In this document: positions 44,342 through 54,000 of the stretch, piece by piece
Layout of the letters: every line of letters begins with the position of its first letter
Position numbering within the stretch: position 1 is the first letter of the stretch
Assembly (NCBI GenBank): GCA_947627365.1
Contig: CANQVT010000009.1
Span: 1-61,794, forward strand
Reading direction: 5' to 3'
From: an uncultured Lachnospiraceae bacterium
GTDB lineage: Bacteria; Bacillota; Clostridia; Lachnospirales; Lachnospiraceae
DNA: 61,794 nt
Notes under the pieces: generated by a model
The model's database searches: none
Seen by the model: the letters and a program-made list of their open reading frames with translations, nothing else
What the model was told of the DNA's origin: nothing
Program-made: the position numbers and the translations under genes

Positions 44342-45535
44342 ATGGCAAAGGCTAAATTCGAAAGAACCAAACCGCATTGTAACATTGGTACCATCGGACA
44401 CGTTGACCATGGTAAGACAACTCTGACGGCTGCTATTACAAAGACTCTGAATCAGAGACTCGGCCTCGGCGAGGCTGTTGCATTCGAGAATATCGACAAG
44501 GCTCCGGAAGAGAGAGAGCGTGGTATCACGATCTCTACCGCTCACGTTGAGTATGAGACAGAGAAGAGACATTACGCGCACGTTGACTGCCCGGGTCATG
44601 CTGACTACGTTAAGAACATGATCACCGGTGCTGCTCAGATGGACGGCGCTATCCTCGTAGTTGCTGCTACGGACGGTGTTATGGCTCAGACGAAGGAGCA
44701 CATCCTTCTGTCCCGTCAGGTAGGCGTTCCGTATATCGTAGTGTTCATGAACAAGTGCGATATGGTAGACGACGAAGAGCTCCTTGAGCTGGTTGACATG
44801 GAGATCCGTGAGCTGCTCAACGAGTACGAGTTCCCGGGCGACGATACGCCGATCATCCAGGGTTCCGCTCTGAAGGCTCTTGAGGATCCGTCGGGCGAGT
44901 GGGGCGACAAGATCCTTGAGCTCATGGATGCGGTTGATTCCTGGGTTCCGGATCCGCAGCGTGAGACAGACAAGCCGTTCCTTATGCCGGTAGAGGACGT
45001 GTTCACGATCACTGGCCGTGGTACGGTTGCTACGGGCCGTGTTGAGCGTGGTACGCTTCACCTGAACGAGGAAGTTGAGATCGTAGGCGTGAAGGAAGAG
45101 ATCCAGAAGACGACCGTTACCGGTATCGAGATGTTCCGTAAGCTCCTTGACGAGGCTCAGGCCGGCGACAACATCGGCGCTCTGCTTCGTGGTATCAAGA
45201 GAGAGAACATCGAGCGTGGCCAGGTTCTCGTAAAGCCGGGTTCGATCAAGTGCCATACGAAGTTCACGGCTCAGGTTTACGTACTGACCAAGGACGAGGG
45301 TGGCCGTCATACGCCGTTCTTCAACAACTATCGTCCGCAGTTCTATTTCAGAACGACCGACGTTACAGGCGTGATCAATCTTCCGGAAGGCACCGAGATG
45401 TGCATGCCGGGCGACAACGTTGAGATGACCATCGAGCTGATCCATCCGATCGCTATGGAGCAGGGTCTTACCTTCGCTATCCGTGAGGGTGGTAGAACGG
45501 TTGGATCTGGCCGTGTGGCTACGATCATTGAGTAA
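44342..45535 (+). CDS. tuf: elongation factor Tu (3' end replaced by a mobile element)
   Basis: A 397-residue GTPase delivering aminoacyl-t[28 protein letters not shown], ending [15 protein letters not shown]. Codons after 45492 are an integrase-target replacement: a second, synonymous copy of the last 18 codons lies 16.1 kb away at 61570-61623. The left tail uses AGA, GGA and TCT where the rest of the gene prefers CGT, GGT/GGC and TCC/TCG. The protein is unchanged, so the element is neutral for EF-Tu. Confidence 0.97.
   Translation: MAKAKFERTKPHCNIGTIGHVDHGKTTLTAAITKTLNQRLGLGEAVAFENIDKAPEERERGITISTAHVEYETEKRHYAHVDCPGHADYVKNMITGAAQMDGAILVVAATDGVMAQTKEHILLSRQVGVPYIVVFMNKCDMVDDEELLELVDMEIRELLNEYEFPGDDTPIIQGSALKALEDPSGEWGDKILELMDAVDSWVPDPQRETDKPFLMPVEDVFTITGRGTVATGRVERGTLHLNEEVEIVGVKEEIQKTTVTGIEMFRKLLDEAQAGDNIGALLRGIKRENIERGQVLVKPGSIKCHTKFTAQVYVLTKDEGGRHTPFFNNYRPQFYFRTTDVTGVINLPEGTEMCMPGDNVEMTIELIHPIAMEQGLTFAIREGGRTVGSGRVATIIE
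45480..45492 (+). repeat. attL core
   Basis: tccgtgagggtgg, identical to 61568-61580. It is the longest exact match between the two tuf tails near the point where they diverge. Confidence 0.75.
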
Positions 45536-45553
45536 CTTGCACGAAAGCTTTGA

Positions 45554-45685
45554 GCTAAGCGCATAAAAAGCGATAATAATAGGGACTCCAAGTTTACTTG
45601 GATGTCCCTATTTTATTGCTTTCACGGGCATTTAGCGAATGCCCGTGACCGAGGAAATGCGGAGCATTTTCGAGGTGCGCTTAGC
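45554..45685 (+). ncRNA. candidate structured RNA element, copy C
   Basis: A 132-nt element. P1: GCTAAGCGCA (45554-45563) with TGCGCTTAGC (45676-45685), 10 bp perfect. P2: AATAGGGAC (45578-45586) with GTCCCTATT (45604-45612), capped by CCAAG-TTTA-CTTGG. P3: CACGGGCATT with AATGCCCGTG (45623-45647). P4: 45647-45676, with AAATGC-GGA-GCATTT between GACCGAG and TCGAGGT. It lies 18 nt after the tuf stop on the mobile-element side of the junction, and an ordinary terminator follows it. Confidence 0.6.
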
Positions 45686-45687
45686 AG

Positions 45688-45717
45688 ACTTCGGACAATT
45701 TGTCCGGAGTCCTTTTT
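45688..45717 (+). terminator. intrinsic terminator after tuf
   Basis: acttcggaca (45688-45697) pairs with tgtccggagt (45701-45710, one G-U), then CCTTTTT. Confidence 0.85.
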
Positions 45718-45745
45718 CTAATCTGTTATTGAGAAAATAGCAGCG

Positions 45746-45764
45746 TGATAACAGAATGATAACA
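45746..45764 (+). repeat. left-end paired TGATAACA sites (integrase arm-site candidates)
   Basis: TGATAACA at 45746-45753 and 45757-45764, 11 bp apart (one helical turn). The same pair with the same spacing and orientation lies at the right end (61449-61467). Confidence 0.65.
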
Positions 45765-45808
45765 GAAATTCGCCAATCAGATAGAAATGATTTGATCCCA
45801 AATGATTA

Positions 45809-47041
45809 TCATTTGAGCAGTTCTTTATTCTTTTCAATATATTCTTTCCAGATTGCCTCCCGGTCTTTCTGGTGTGTGTTCTCATATTTTTCCGTATATT
45901 CATCGTGAAGTGCTTTCAGCTGATCCATAAGGGGCGTGTCGGCAGGGAGCTTGCCTCTGCGGATGCGGGCGTACAACCTGTTATATGCTTTTGTAAATTC
46001 CGTATGGATCGGGTGGCTGAACAACTTTTCCTTATAGGACTTTCGACTGGCATATTCATTGCAGGTGGTAGAGGTATCACGATATATGCGGGTGCAGTAT
46101 TCCTGATTGGAAGTGTATTTTACCCGGAAATATCCGTTGCATAATTTGCATTTTCTGATAATCAGTTCATCTTCCAGCAGTTGTCGGATGCCGATATATA
46201 AAAGCTGCCGGAATGAGGTGATTGGATATTTCGCAATGGTGTTCTCTTTCATAAAAGAAGATGCGTTATCAAGGTATTCCAGCCAATTCTGTGTTTCCGA
46301 ACGAGCATTTGACAAGGGGAAACCGGAAGAAGCGTCAGGCAAAAACGTTGTCTTTAATTCCATAGAGGATAAGGCTTCAGATAAAAAGTCCGGCTGGTTC
46401 GCATATAAGCAGTAGGAATGGTGTATTTCTGCCGTAACGCTGCTTGGAAACAGTTTACCTGCCTGTGCCGGTTGTATGATAACGGCATCTAGATAGTCTC
46501 TTGCCTGTGTATATAGAGAATAAAGGCTTTTTACTTCTTCTGATAAGATCTCTGCAATCACTGCTGTATCCTTTAAGTCCATATCGGGTGACATATCGGC
46601 ACACAGATAGCAGGAGCGCATCAGCGCATAATATAGAGGATAAAGATAAGACAGCAGCGGATGCATTTCAAAGCATGTCTGAAGTATTGGCATGACCTGT
46701 ACAGCAAGAATTTCCGCTTTTTCGACTGTGCATTTTGAACAGTAGTCTATAAAATCATTTCTTTTAAAAGGACTATGGATGCCGAGCAACGGCAAAGTGG
46801 AGTTCAAGTTCTCAAACGCTGCAAGGGAAGATTCCTTTTCGGGCATATCATAATCAAGGATTTCCATAATGCCAGTGTGTATGGCAGCTTTTTTTATGAA
46901 ATAAATAGTGTCGTCTTTCCGGGTATTACTATCCAGAAAAGATATAGATAATGATTCCTCATGTGAATGGCGGTTGATATTGTATTCTGCTGTATGAAAA
47001 CAAAGGTCTTTTTTGATAATGTCCGGTGAATAGGGGCTCAT
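45809..47041 (-). CDS. DUF6076-like protein with zinc-finger motif
   Basis: A 410-residue protein of the kind often found in Firmicute mobile elements. The C-terminal part reads CKLCNGYFRVKYTSNQEYC, then TTCNEYASRKSYKEKL, a CxxC...C...C zinc-binding pattern like CGNR fingers. The N-terminal 280 residues are mostly helical and not recognisable. It is divergent from the excisionase gene and may regulate the element, or act as cargo. The name is from pattern recall and should be treated as moderate. Confidence 0.6.
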   Translation of the reverse strand: MSPYSPDIIKKDLCFHTAEYNINRHSHEESLSISFLDSNTRKDDTIYFIKKAAIHTGIMEILDYDMPEKESSLAAFENLNSTLPLLGIHSPFKRNDFIDYCSKCTVEKAEILAVQVMPILQTCFEMHPLLSYLYPLYYALMRSCYLCADMSPDMDLKDTAVIAEILSEEVKSLYSLYTQARDYLDAVIIQPAQAGKLFPSSVTAEIHHSYCLYANQPDFLSEALSSMELKTTFLPDASSGFPLSNARSETQNWLEYLDNASSFMKENTIAKYPITSFRQLLYIGIRQLLEDELIIRKCKLCNGYFRVKYTSNQEYCTRIYRDTSTTCNEYASRKSYKEKLFSHPIHTEFTKAYNRLYARIRRGKLPADTPLMDQLKALHDEYTEKYENTHQKDREAIWKEYIEKNKELLK

Positions 47042-47089
47042 GGTTTATGATCCTTTCCTGTTTATTCAATAGTCTCTGCCATATTCATA

Positions 47090-47118
47090 ATACTATCACA
47101 AGATAAAAAATTAATCAA
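47090..47118 (-). promoter_or_regulatory. promoter of the DUF6076-like gene
   Basis: Minus strand TTGATT (47113-47118), 17 nt, TAGTAT (47090-47095) with TGA before it. Confidence 0.6.
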
Positions 47119-47176
47119 CAAAATTATCTTGACAATATTTTGGAAGTGAATTATTATAAGGAATAAGTCAAGATAA
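47099..47176. promoter_or_regulatory. CAAGATAA boxes in the divergent regulatory region
   Basis: CAAGATAA at 47099-47106 and 47169-47176, and its reverse complement TTATCTTG at 47124-47131. The boxes flank or overlap both divergent promoters, so they are candidate operators for an element-encoded regulator. Confidence 0.5.
47129..47157 (+). promoter_or_regulatory. promoter of the excisionase-integrase operon
   Basis: TTGACA (47129-47134), 17 nt, TATTAT (47152-47157). A second TTGACAATAT copy lies at 47199-47208. Confidence 0.7.
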
Positions 47177-47237
47177 AAATATTTATAAAAATCAAAACTT
47201 GACAATATACAGCGACAGTGCAGGAGGAGGGAGGTAG

Positions 47238-47435
47238 ATGAATAAAAACTATATGATAACAGCGCAGGATGTTGTTGATATGCTTGGCGTTTCTAAGGGA
47301 CATGCATATAAAATTATCCGGCAGTTGAACAAGGAACTGGAAGATAGCGGATATATCGTGGTGTCGGGAAAAATTCCAAGAGCATATTGGGACAGAAAGT
47401 TTTATGGCTGTCAGAGTGAAGCCATGACAACATGA
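47238..47435 (+). CDS. excisionase / HTH DNA-binding protein
   Basis: A 65-residue protein with a winged-HTH type start: MITAQDVVDMLGVSKGHAYKIIRQLNKELEDSG, then a wing IVVSGKIPRAYWDRKFYG. It sits 118 nt before the integrase gene. This arrangement and size match recombination directionality factors that bend DNA for excision. A very strong SD (GGAGGAGGGAGG) precedes the ATG. Confidence 0.8.
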   Translation: MNKNYMITAQDVVDMLGVSKGHAYKIIRQLNKELEDSGYIVVSGKIPRAYWDRKFYGCQSEAMTT

Positions 47436-47553
47436 ATTAACAGAATTTGCAGTAAAGCAAGAGCAAGGTAACTTAAAAACAACGATTTCTATGTGATGGC
47501 TGCAGGTTTGGAGTTGCCGGATCTGCAGCCTTACATAAGAAAGGAAGGTCAGG

Positions 47554-48648
47554 ATGTCGGTTTATAAGGATGAGCAGAGAGGAACGTGGTATTGTATCTT
47601 CCGTTATAATGACTGGACGGGAAAGCAAAAACAAAAATGCAAAAGAGGTTTCAAAACCAAGAAAGAGGCGAAAGAATATGAGGAAGAATTTTTGCATACA
47701 AGCGAAGCTGACATGAATATGAAAATGGGAGCATTTGTGGAGATCTATTTCAAAGATAAACAGGGAGAGCTGAAAGCTCGGTCGATTAAGAACAAGCGCT
47801 ATATGATGGAACGACATATCCTGCCGTATTTTGCGGAAAAATCCATGAATGAAATTACTCCGGCAGACATTATCCAGTGGCAGAATAAGATGCGGGAGGC
47901 AGGATATTCGCAGACATATCTGCGGATGCTGCAAAATCAGATGACAGCACTGTTTAACCATGCTTCCAATATATACAATTTGACACATAACCCCTGTAAG
48001 AAAGTAAAGAAAATGGGAAAGTCAGATGCGGATAAAATGGATTTTTGGACTTATGAGGAGTATCAGAAATTTATCAATACCATTGAGAAGGGCAGCAGAT
48101 ATTATGTGCTGTTTGAAATTTTGTTTTGGACGGGAATGCGTATTGGTGAATTGCTGGCTATCACAAAAGAAGATGTTGATTTTGAGGAAAACAAAATATC
48201 CGTTTCCAAGACCTATTATCGGACGGAGGGAAGGGATGTCATCACAACACCGAAGACGGAGCAATCGGTCAGGACGATAGACATACCAGAGTTTCTTACA
48301 AAGGAAATAAAGGAATATTGTGACAAGCTGTATGAAATGCCTGACAGCGAGAGACTTTTCCCGGTTGTGGGAGAAGCGGTTCAACATAAACTGGCAAGGC
48401 ATATCCAAAAGGCAGGAGTGAAAAAGATCAGGGTGCATGATTTGCGACATTCGGCGTGTGCGTATCTGGCACATCAGGGTGTAGCGCCTATGGTTATCAA
48501 GGAACGTATGGGGCATAAGGATATTAAGATTACGCTGAATACCTATGGGCATCTGTATCCCAATGAACAGAAGAAGGTAGCCGATATGTTGAACAGGCAG
48601 CGGAATGAGACAACCAATGAAAATGCCCCGGCCACAACAGAAATTTAA
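47554..48648 (+). CDS. tyrosine-type site-specific integrase
   Basis: A 364-residue recombinase. The N-terminal arm-binding domain (about 1-50) reads YKDEQRGTWYCIFRYNDWTGKQKQ; the core-binding domain spans about 55-155. The catalytic residues are R in WTGMRIGELLAI, K in TPKTEQSVRTI, H-x-x-R in VHDLRHSACAYL, H in MGHKDIKITLNTY with the nucleophile Tyr. It probably drives integration into the tuf 3' end, using TGATAACA pairs as arm sites (inference). Confidence 0.93.
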   Translation: MSVYKDEQRGTWYCIFRYNDWTGKQKQKCKRGFKTKKEAKEYEEEFLHTSEADMNMKMGAFVEIYFKDKQGELKARSIKNKRYMMERHILPYFAEKSMNEITPADIIQWQNKMREAGYSQTYLRMLQNQMTALFNHASNIYNLTHNPCKKVKKMGKSDADKMDFWTYEEYQKFINTIEKGSRYYVLFEILFWTGMRIGELLAITKEDVDFEENKISVSKTYYRTEGRDVITTPKTEQSVRTIDIPEFLTKEIKEYCDKLYEMPDSERLFPVVGEAVQHKLARHIQKAGVKKIRVHDLRHSACAYLAHQGVAPMVIKERMGHKDIKITLNTYGHLYPNEQKKVADMLNRQRNETTNENAPATTEI

Positions 48649-48842
48649 AAGGAATATCGAGAGATTTGTGAGGTACATTGAAAATTGCGTTTGGAATGGG
48701 CGGATAGACGTCTGCCGGATGGTGCCGGAATGGAGTTATCCGGTACCCGGTTTTTCGGCGGCGCCTGTGATGCGGTACCGAATGTTTTTTGTACGGTACC
48801 GACGCCCACAGCGGATGACGGCGGCATTATGCCGGAAGGAGC

Positions 48843-48967
48843 GGTCTGCCAGATGTTTTTTTCGGCAGACCATGCCGCAGTTTTTCTGCGGCATCAGCCC
48901 CGCAGGGCGCCTTGCTTCTGACACGCAGTGTCAGAAGTAATAAGGCGTTACTTCTGGAAGAAGTAAC
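48843..48967 (+). other. candidate oriT region
   Basis: The 364-nt gap before the relaxase gene holds a run of perfect inverted repeats: ggtctgcc/ggcagacc (48843-48871), atgccgcag/ctgcggcat (48872-48894), cttctgacac/gtgtcagaag (48915-48937) nested inside CGCCTT/AAGGCG (48908-48947), and gttacttct/agaagtaac (48947-48967). Position and structure suit the nick region of a MobV relaxase. A GGTACC pair lies just upstream (48774-48800). Confidence 0.65.
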
Positions 48968-49012
48968 AAGACCATAGAGAGAAGCATACCAGAAAAAGAA
49001 AGGAGGCGGGAA

Positions 49013-50293
49013 ATGGCGGCAAAGACAATCTCTTTTCCCAAAGGGCGGGGAAGCCTTGCTCATAACAACCGGGAATTTACAGCCGCAAATGTCTGTCCGG
49101 AAAGGACAGGCTGGAACCGGACGTATATCAGGGAATCCCTGCCGAATGCCTATGAGAAATGCTTCGGGGAAGCACTCAGGAAATACAATGCGGCGCAGAA
49201 GCGGAAGGACAGGCAGAAAGACAATTACCTGAAAGAGATCGAAAACTCCGGGAACGGGGAGAAAGTCTTTTATGAAAATGTGGTGCAGATCGGGAAAAAG
49301 ACGGATACGGCGGTGCTGGATGAAAACGGGAACCTGACCAAAGAGGCGGAAGCTGCCATTGAGGTATTAGAGCAGTATGCCAATACTTTTCAGGAACGTA
49401 ATCCTAACTTATATTTATTTAACTGCGTCCTGCATCTGGACGAGGCAACGCCCCATCTGCATATAGATTATATCCCGGTGGCACATGGATATCAAAAAGG
49501 AATGGAAACACGCAACAGCCTGACGAAAGCATTCCAGCAGATGGGATTTGCCAAAGCCGTCAGCAGAAAGCAGAATGAGACGGTGGCATGGCAGGAGAGG
49601 GAAAGGGCGTATCTGGAGGACCTCTGCACCGGGCGTGGCATAGAAATCGAAACGCTGGGCGTCAAGCGGGAGAATCTGAGCCTGCCGGAGTATAAGGCTG
49701 CCATGCGGAAAGTGGAGGCGCTGGAAGAACAGGCGGAGCAGATCGGGAGCCGCAATCAGGAATTGGAAGCGCAGACGGAGGAACTTTTTCATGAGATCCA
49801 GAAGCTGGAGGAACAAGAGCGGGACAGCCGGGATATTTTGAAACAGCATACGCTCAGGGCATCAGAGCTGAAGCTGATGGAGCGGGAGGCGGCTGAGAAG
49901 ACTAAGGCAGTGAAAAGTGCTGCGGTTCCGGTCAGCAGTCTGTTCGGTGGTGAGGAATATGTGAAGGTGAAAAAGACGGACTGGAATAAGATTGTGAATG
50001 TTTTTCATAAGGCGGTGCAGCAGAATCATCTGGTGGAGAAGTACGAAAAGAAGATAGCCGGACTGGAGAAACGGCTCGATGCCTTAAATGGTCAGATGGA
50101 GAAGCTGAAACGGTTTGTGGAATCCAGAGGACTGGGAGAAGCGTTTGCAGAATATCTGAAATCCCTTGCGCCGAAGAGCATAAAGCAGAGGCTGAAAGAG
50201 GCAAAGGCGGAGGCGGCGGAGCAGAACCGGCAGAGGGCGGATAATATCCGCAGGATGCCGGAAAAGGAGAAATACCAAGGGCAGGAACTGTAA
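49013..50293 (+). CDS. MobV-family relaxase (Mob/Pre)
   Basis: A 426-residue DNA-nicking enzyme for conjugal mobilisation. The defining metal-binding motif HLDEATPHLHIDYIPV lies at about residues 141-156. N-terminal NNREF and the early basic/aromatic region (RTGWNRTYIRESL) fit the family. The C-terminal half is coiled coil (about 225-290 and 330-410). AGGAGG lies upstream. Transfer would need a helper element, since no coupling protein or T4SS gene is here. Confidence 0.9.
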   Translation: MAAKTISFPKGRGSLAHNNREFTAANVCPERTGWNRTYIRESLPNAYEKCFGEALRKYNAAQKRKDRQKDNYLKEIENSGNGEKVFYENVVQIGKKTDTAVLDENGNLTKEAEAAIEVLEQYANTFQERNPNLYLFNCVLHLDEATPHLHIDYIPVAHGYQKGMETRNSLTKAFQQMGFAKAVSRKQNETVAWQERERAYLEDLCTGRGIEIETLGVKRENLSLPEYKAAMRKVEALEEQAEQIGSRNQELEAQTEELFHEIQKLEEQERDSRDILKQHTLRASELKLMEREAAEKTKAVKSAAVPVSSLFGGEEYVKVKKTDWNKIVNVFHKAVQQNHLVEKYEKKIAGLEKRLDALNGQMEKLKRFVESRGLGEAFAEYLKSLAPKSIKQRLKEAKAEAAEQNRQRADNIRRMPEKEKYQGQEL

Positions 50294-50331
50294 GAATATC
50301 GTTAGAAAATAAAGAAAGAGAGGATATGACA

Positions 50332-50685
50332 ATGGAACTGATTTATGAGAAATGCGGGGATTATCTGATTCCGAACTTATTCCCCAACCGGGAGCCGGAG
50401 GGAGAGTTGCGGAAATTTGGATTGATGAGGCGGCAGTATTTGAAAGAGCACCGCTCCGGGATCTATTCGGGACTGCTTCTGACGGGGAAGCTGAAAGAGC
50501 ATCTTTTGGCAGTGCAGGAACAGGCAGAGCAGCGGTTTGATGTGCTGGTGGAGCAGATGGCGGCGGCTGAGGGTGTGACGGAGCAGTTAAAGGCGGCGGA
50601 TCAGATGCTCTGGGTGAGGAAGATGAATGGGATACGGGCGAGAGCGGAGGAGGTTGTGAGGGAAGAACTTATATATTGTCTATAA
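50332..50685 (+). CDS. TnpV-like transposon-encoded protein
   Basis: A 117-residue protein: MELIYEKCGDYLIPNLF, LRKFGLMRRQYLKEHRSGIYSGLLLTGKL, then a helical tail. It matches the small TnpV family carried by Firmicute transposons and mobilizable elements; its function is unknown. The ATG at 50332 is preferred over 50326 because GAGAGGA is then about 8 nt upstream. Confidence 0.8.
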   Translation: MELIYEKCGDYLIPNLFPNREPEGELRKFGLMRRQYLKEHRSGIYSGLLLTGKLKEHLLAVQEQAEQRFDVLVEQMAAAEGVTEQLKAADQMLWVRKMNGIRARAEEVVREELIYCL

Positions 50686-50695
50686 TTTGATGAAG

Positions 50696-50728
50696 AAGCG
50701 GCGAAGATGTATGATTTCGCCGCTTTTA
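50696..50728 (+). terminator. intrinsic terminator after TnpV
   Basis: aagcggcgaa (50696-50705) pairs with ttcgccgctt (50716-50725), followed by TTATA. It marks the boundary between the GC-rich mobilisation part and the AT-rich cargo. Confidence 0.75.
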
Positions 50729-50786
50729 TACAAGAAAGACATGTCCTTAAATATAGATTGATGCTCTAAAAAAATAGACGTGATTG

Positions 50787-50815
50787 TTGACGAAGCAATA
50801 TGAATAAAGTATAAT
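50787..50815 (+). promoter_or_regulatory. promoter of the Xre/restriction operon
   Basis: TTGACG (50787-50792), 17 nt, TATAAT (50810-50815). Confidence 0.75.
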
Positions 50816-50867
50816 AAAAACGAAAAACTTGTTTTATTGATTTAAAGAAGATAAGGTAAGGTATGAC

Positions 50868-51083
50868 ATGGCAATTTCGTATAACGGATTATGGAAAATC
50901 TTAATTGATAAAGGAATGAATAAGGGGGATTTAAAGGCTCGTACCGGTCTTAGTAATGGTACTATTGCAAAAATGACTAATGGTGAAACGGTAACTTTAA
51001 CAGTTATAGAAAAAATATGTAAAGAGCTGGATTGTAATATTGGCGATATAGTTGAAATAGTTGCACAAGATTTAGGAAGGTAA
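50868..51083 (+). CDS. Xre/Cro-type HTH regulator
   Basis: A 71-residue single HTH protein: ISYNGLWKILIDKGMNKGDL, ARTGLSNGTIAKMTNGETV, then TVIEKICKELDCNIGDIVEIV. It lies 10 nt before the type IIG gene and probably times restriction expression, like controller proteins of R-M systems. Confidence 0.88.
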   Translation: MAISYNGLWKILIDKGMNKGDLKARTGLSNGTIAKMTNGETVTLTVIEKICKELDCNIGDIVEIVAQDLGR

Positions 51084-51093
51084 AAAATATTAT

Positions 51094-54000
51094 ATGAAAA
51101 ACAATAGGTTGATTGATCTTATTAGTGCTTATGCTGAGCATTTTGCTCAGTATAACCGGGCTGATTATAATGAAACAGAAGTAAGGAATGATTTTGTAAA
51201 TCCTTTTTTTGAAATTTTAGGCTGGGATGTACTTAATAAAAAGAAACTTCCTCAACATCTTCGGGAGGTAAAACATGAAGCGGATGTGTATGTTGAGGAG
51301 GACGGAGAAAATAGAAAAAAGAAACCTGATTATGCATTTCATTTGGGAACGGAAGTCTGTTTTTTCCTTGAAACGAAAAAGCCAAGTGTTAATATTATGG
51401 AAAATAAAGAAGCTGCATTTCAAACACGTCGTTATGGATGGAATGGAAATTTGAAAACATCAGTTTTATCAAATTTTACTGACATGATAATTTATGATAC
51501 TTCTATCAGACCTAATGAAAATGACGAAGTATCAAAAGCAATGATTGCACATTACCACTATACAGAATATGTTGATAAATTTACAGAAATTTCACGATTT
51601 TTGTCATATGCTTCAGTTGTATCAGGAGAGTTTTTTGAAATTTTTGATAAAGTTACAGATACATTTCGCAAAGAATCTTTTGATAAATATTTTCTTACGC
51701 AAATAAAAGAGTGGCGTTATTCGTTGAGTCAGGATATATATAATAACAATTCAACTTTAGATGAAGAAGCTTTAAATGTTTTTGTTCAAAGAATAATTAA
51801 TCGAATTGTTTTTTTGCGTATTTGTGAAGATAGGAATCTTGAGAAATACGAAACTTTAAAGAAAATAGAAACATATGCTGAATTAAGGACACTCTTTGAT
51901 ACGGCGGATAAAAAGTATAATTCTGGGTTATTTGAATTAATTGATGAAGAAAATATTCAAATCACAGATACATTGTTAATTTATATTTTTCAGGAATTAT
52001 ATTATCCGAATAGCTGTTATGAATTTAGCATTGTCGATCCATATATTATTGGACAAATATATGAATTGTTTTTGGAAGAAAAAATTGCAATTTCAGATTC
52101 AAAGGTTATTGTAGAGAAAAAAACAGAGGTGATAGATTCACAAGGGGTAGTCAATACACCCAAAAATATAACGGATATTGTTGTTGGACAGACATTAGAA
52201 CCATTATATAAATATGAACTTTTTGATAAATGGGATACATATCGTATTGCGGATATTTGCTGTGGATCAGGCAATTTCCTGTTGTCTGCATACGAATATA
52301 TCTTGAACTGTTATACGATGTATTACACTGAAAATGACAAGGACAATGCATTACAAAAAGGAATTATCATTCCAAAGGGGCAGGATTCTTATATACTTTC
52401 TTTTGATAAAAAATATCAAATTCTGAAACAAAATATTTATGGTATTGATATTGATAATCTGGCAACAGAAGTTGCCAAATTCAGTCTGCTTATTAAATTG
52501 ATAGAGGATGTTTCGTTAGAAGAGATAAGAAATTTTTCTGCTAGTACCCATGGTAAAATTCTTCCTAATTTAGATGATAATATACGGAATGGTAATAGTC
52601 TTGTAGATTCCAAATATTTGAGTTATAATAACCGTTTTTATGAAGATACTGAACTTATATCAGAAATTAAACTTTTTGATTGGGATGTAGAATATAAAGG
52701 GAGAAAATTTGATGCTATTATAGGAAATCCGCCTTATATCAGGGTACAGAATATGGTGCATTATTCTGAAAGCGAGTACCAATATTTCAAATCAGATATT
52801 TCGGGATTTGAAACAGCGAAATCAGAGTTGCTAGATAAGTACTATTTGTTTTTAGAACGGGGATTGGAGCTTTTAGCTCCTGGAGGGAGACTGGGATATA
52901 TTGTTCCTCATAAGTTTATGCTGATTAAGGCAGGGAGCGTTCTTAGGCAAATGCTTTCCAAAAAGAGATGTGTTGAAAAAATCATTCATTTTGGAACTGA
53001 ACAAGTTTTTAAGGGAAAAAGTACATATACATGTCTTTTGTTTTTAGAAAAAACGAATCATAAGAAATTCAAGATTGGTTTTGTGAAGCATTTAAATGAA
53101 TATTACGCTACAAATCAGGTAAAATTGCAGGAATATCCTATTGAATATTTAGGCACAGCGCCTTGGAGTTTCCTATCTGAGGATATCGCAATGTTGTTGG
53201 AACGGGTAAAAGATAAATGTCAGCCGTTAGAAGAAATGGCAGATATTTTTGTTGGATTGCAAACCAGTGCGGATACGGTATATATTATAAAGATGCAAAG
53301 AGAAGAAAATGGTTTGACTTATTTTGTCGATTGTAGGGGTGAGGAACAATGTGTAGAGACAGGTATACTGAAACCATGTATTTATGATATCCAGTTAGAA
53401 AAATATGCGGATATTGAGCCTAATATGATGCTAATATTTCCGTATCATATAATCAAAGGGAAACCGATGCTCTATTCTATAGATGAAATGAAATCGAATT
53501 TCCCTAAAACTCTTGCATATTTAAAGAAATATAAAGATGATTTAGACAAAAGAAGTATTGCTGGTAGAACAGAGAATAATTGGTATCAGTTTGGAAGGAG
53601 TCAAAGTATAAAACGATTTTCGGAAGGGGAGCATTTAATCTGGTCGGTCTTATCTACGGAGGGAAATTATGTTTATGATGATAAGACGATTTGTTTCACC
53701 GGAGGTGGAAACGGACCTTTTTACGGTCTTGAGAAGAAAACATCCACAAAAGAATCTTTATATTATATACAAGCATTATTAAACTATTGGCTTTTGGAAC
53801 GTGTTGTGAAAAGTAAAGCAAGCACATTTCGAGGAGATTATTACTCTCATGGAAAACAGTTTATAGCGAAACTTCCAATATATAGAATAGATTTTGAAAA
53901 TATAAATGAAACAGAAAAACATGATGCAATCGTTTCCGGTGTAAAAAATATTATGGAACTAAAACGACGGCGCAATATTCAGAAAACAAAAGAACAAAAG

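Noticed and set aside
48605-48940. Open frames in the gap between integrase and relaxase
   Set aside because: They run through perfect inverted repeats, lack SD sites and encode no recognisable protein; the region reads as oriT.
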